Source: DASRHK01 sp035650495
Lineage (GTDB): Bacteria > Pseudomonadota > Gammaproteobacteria > Nevskiales > Nevskiaceae
Assembly: GCA_035650495.1 (NCBI GenBank)
Contig: DASRHK010000165.1
Coordinates: 1-15,027, forward strand
Direction of reading: 5' to 3'
DNA: 15,027 nucleotides
Shown piece after piece: positions 14,666 to 15,027 of the stretch (positions within the stretch are counted from its first letter, which is position 1; the number at the start of each line of letters is the position of its first letter). The translations under genes and the position numbers were made by a program. The notes under the pieces are model-generated. The model saw only the letters and a program-made list of their open reading frames with translations. It was not told where the DNA came from and searched no databases.

Positions 14666-14769
14666 ATTCAGCACGCCGGCGTCCGCATCGATTCATGAAG
14701 AGCTGCTCGCGCACCCCCGGGCGCGACGCCTTCCAGGATCGGTGCGCGCCGGCGGGACTTTTTCGCCCG

Positions 14770-14940
14770 TCAGGCGCCGGTCGGCGGCCGCCGACCGAAG
14801 ATCAGCGACACCACGAAGAGTGCGAGGAAGACGACGAACAGGACTTTGGCGATGCCCGCCGCAGCGCCGGCGATGCCGCCGAAGCCGAGGATCGCGGCGA
14901 TGATCGCGATGATGAGAAAGATCGCGGCGTAGTAAAGCAT
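14770..14940 (-). CDS. DUF1328 small inner-membrane protein
   Basis: This is a 56-residue protein of the DUF1328 (YtjA-like) family, widespread in proteobacteria and of unknown function. It starts MLYYAAIFLIIAIIAAILGF, continues with the family's glycine/alanine turn GGIAGAAAGIAK, and has a second hydrophobic helix VLFVVFLALFVVSLIFG before a short polar tail. Two membrane helices fill almost the whole protein. The ATG at 14940 has AAGGAG at good spacing; the longer in-frame upstream start at 15006 would add a non-conserved stretch. It is convergent with the BON gene, and both are typical of stress/envelope accessory clusters. A promoter-like element lies 55 bases upstream. Confidence 0.93.
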   Translation of the reverse strand: MLYYAAIFLIIAIIAAILGFGGIAGAAAGIAKVLFVVFLALFVVSLIFGRRPPTGA

Positions 14941-14994
14941 GACGTTGCTCCTTCTTCGTTGATGAAGGCCGCGGTATGGCGGCACTACAGAATC

Positions 14995-15010
14995 GCCAAC
15001 TTCCATGCCA
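14995..15010 (-). promoter_or_regulatory. Fourth TGGCAYG-type element, before DUF1328
   Basis: The minus strand reads TGGCATG-GAAG-TTGGC, close to the -24/-12 pattern but with T for C at one position of the -24 block and GG in place of the -12 GC. It ends 55 bases before the DUF1328 ATG, similar to the other three elements of this type in the window. Confidence 0.3.
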
Positions 15011-15027
15011 CGGACACATCATTGCGA

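Overview
The window is a high-GC bacterial chromosome segment, most likely from a betaproteobacterium. The evidence is the run rpoN-hpf-ptsN-hprK-rapZ-EIIA(Man type)-ptsH-ptsI, with an HPr kinase inside the rpoN/PTS block, together with codon choice dominated by G/C third positions. The genus cannot be fixed from the sequence. Unusually, rpoN here directly follows gap-pgk rather than the lipopolysaccharide-transport genes that usually precede it.

Region 1 (1-7949, + strand) is core metabolism and regulation. It holds the 3' end of gap, then pgk, rpoN (sigma-54), hpf (ribosome hibernation), ptsN (EIIA-Ntr), a short hprK (HPr kinase lacking its N-terminal domain), rapZ, a mannose-type EIIA, ptsH (HPr) and ptsI (enzyme I). 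No EIIB or EIIC permease is present, so this looks like a regulatory phosphorelay: EI passes phosphate to HPr and on to two EIIA proteins, and HprK can phosphorylate HPr on serine. An 18-bp perfect palindrome fitting the CRP pattern TGTGA-N6-TCACA sits between pgk and rpoN.

Region 2 (7946-10532) is an accessory stress/envelope segment. On the minus strand are a soluble orphan histidine kinase whose stop codon overlaps that of ptsI, a CsbD-like protein and a DUF2383 four-helix protein. Divergent from these, on the plus strand, are a 59-residue secreted peptide gene and a lipoprotein gene, joined by an ATGA overlap.

Region 3 (10663-13967, minus strand) is a four-gene, fully overlapping operon: a YghA-like short-chain dehydrogenase, then the three modules of the NHEJ ligase LigD as separate genes, in the order 3'-phosphoesterase, ligase, polymerase. 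No ku gene is in the window.

Region 4 (14214-14940) has a membrane-anchored BON-domain protein (+) and a DUF1328 small membrane protein (-).

A recurring element, TGGCAYG followed four bases later by a TTGC/WTGG-like block, lies 55-92 bp before four of the region 2 and 4 genes. It resembles a sigma-54 -24/-12 promoter, though three of the four copies depart from the -12 GC. This recurring element, the split LigD operon and the short HprK are the most notable observations. No rRNA, tRNA, CRISPR array, insertion sequence or other mobile element was recognised, and no stretch over 300 bases lacks a gene.
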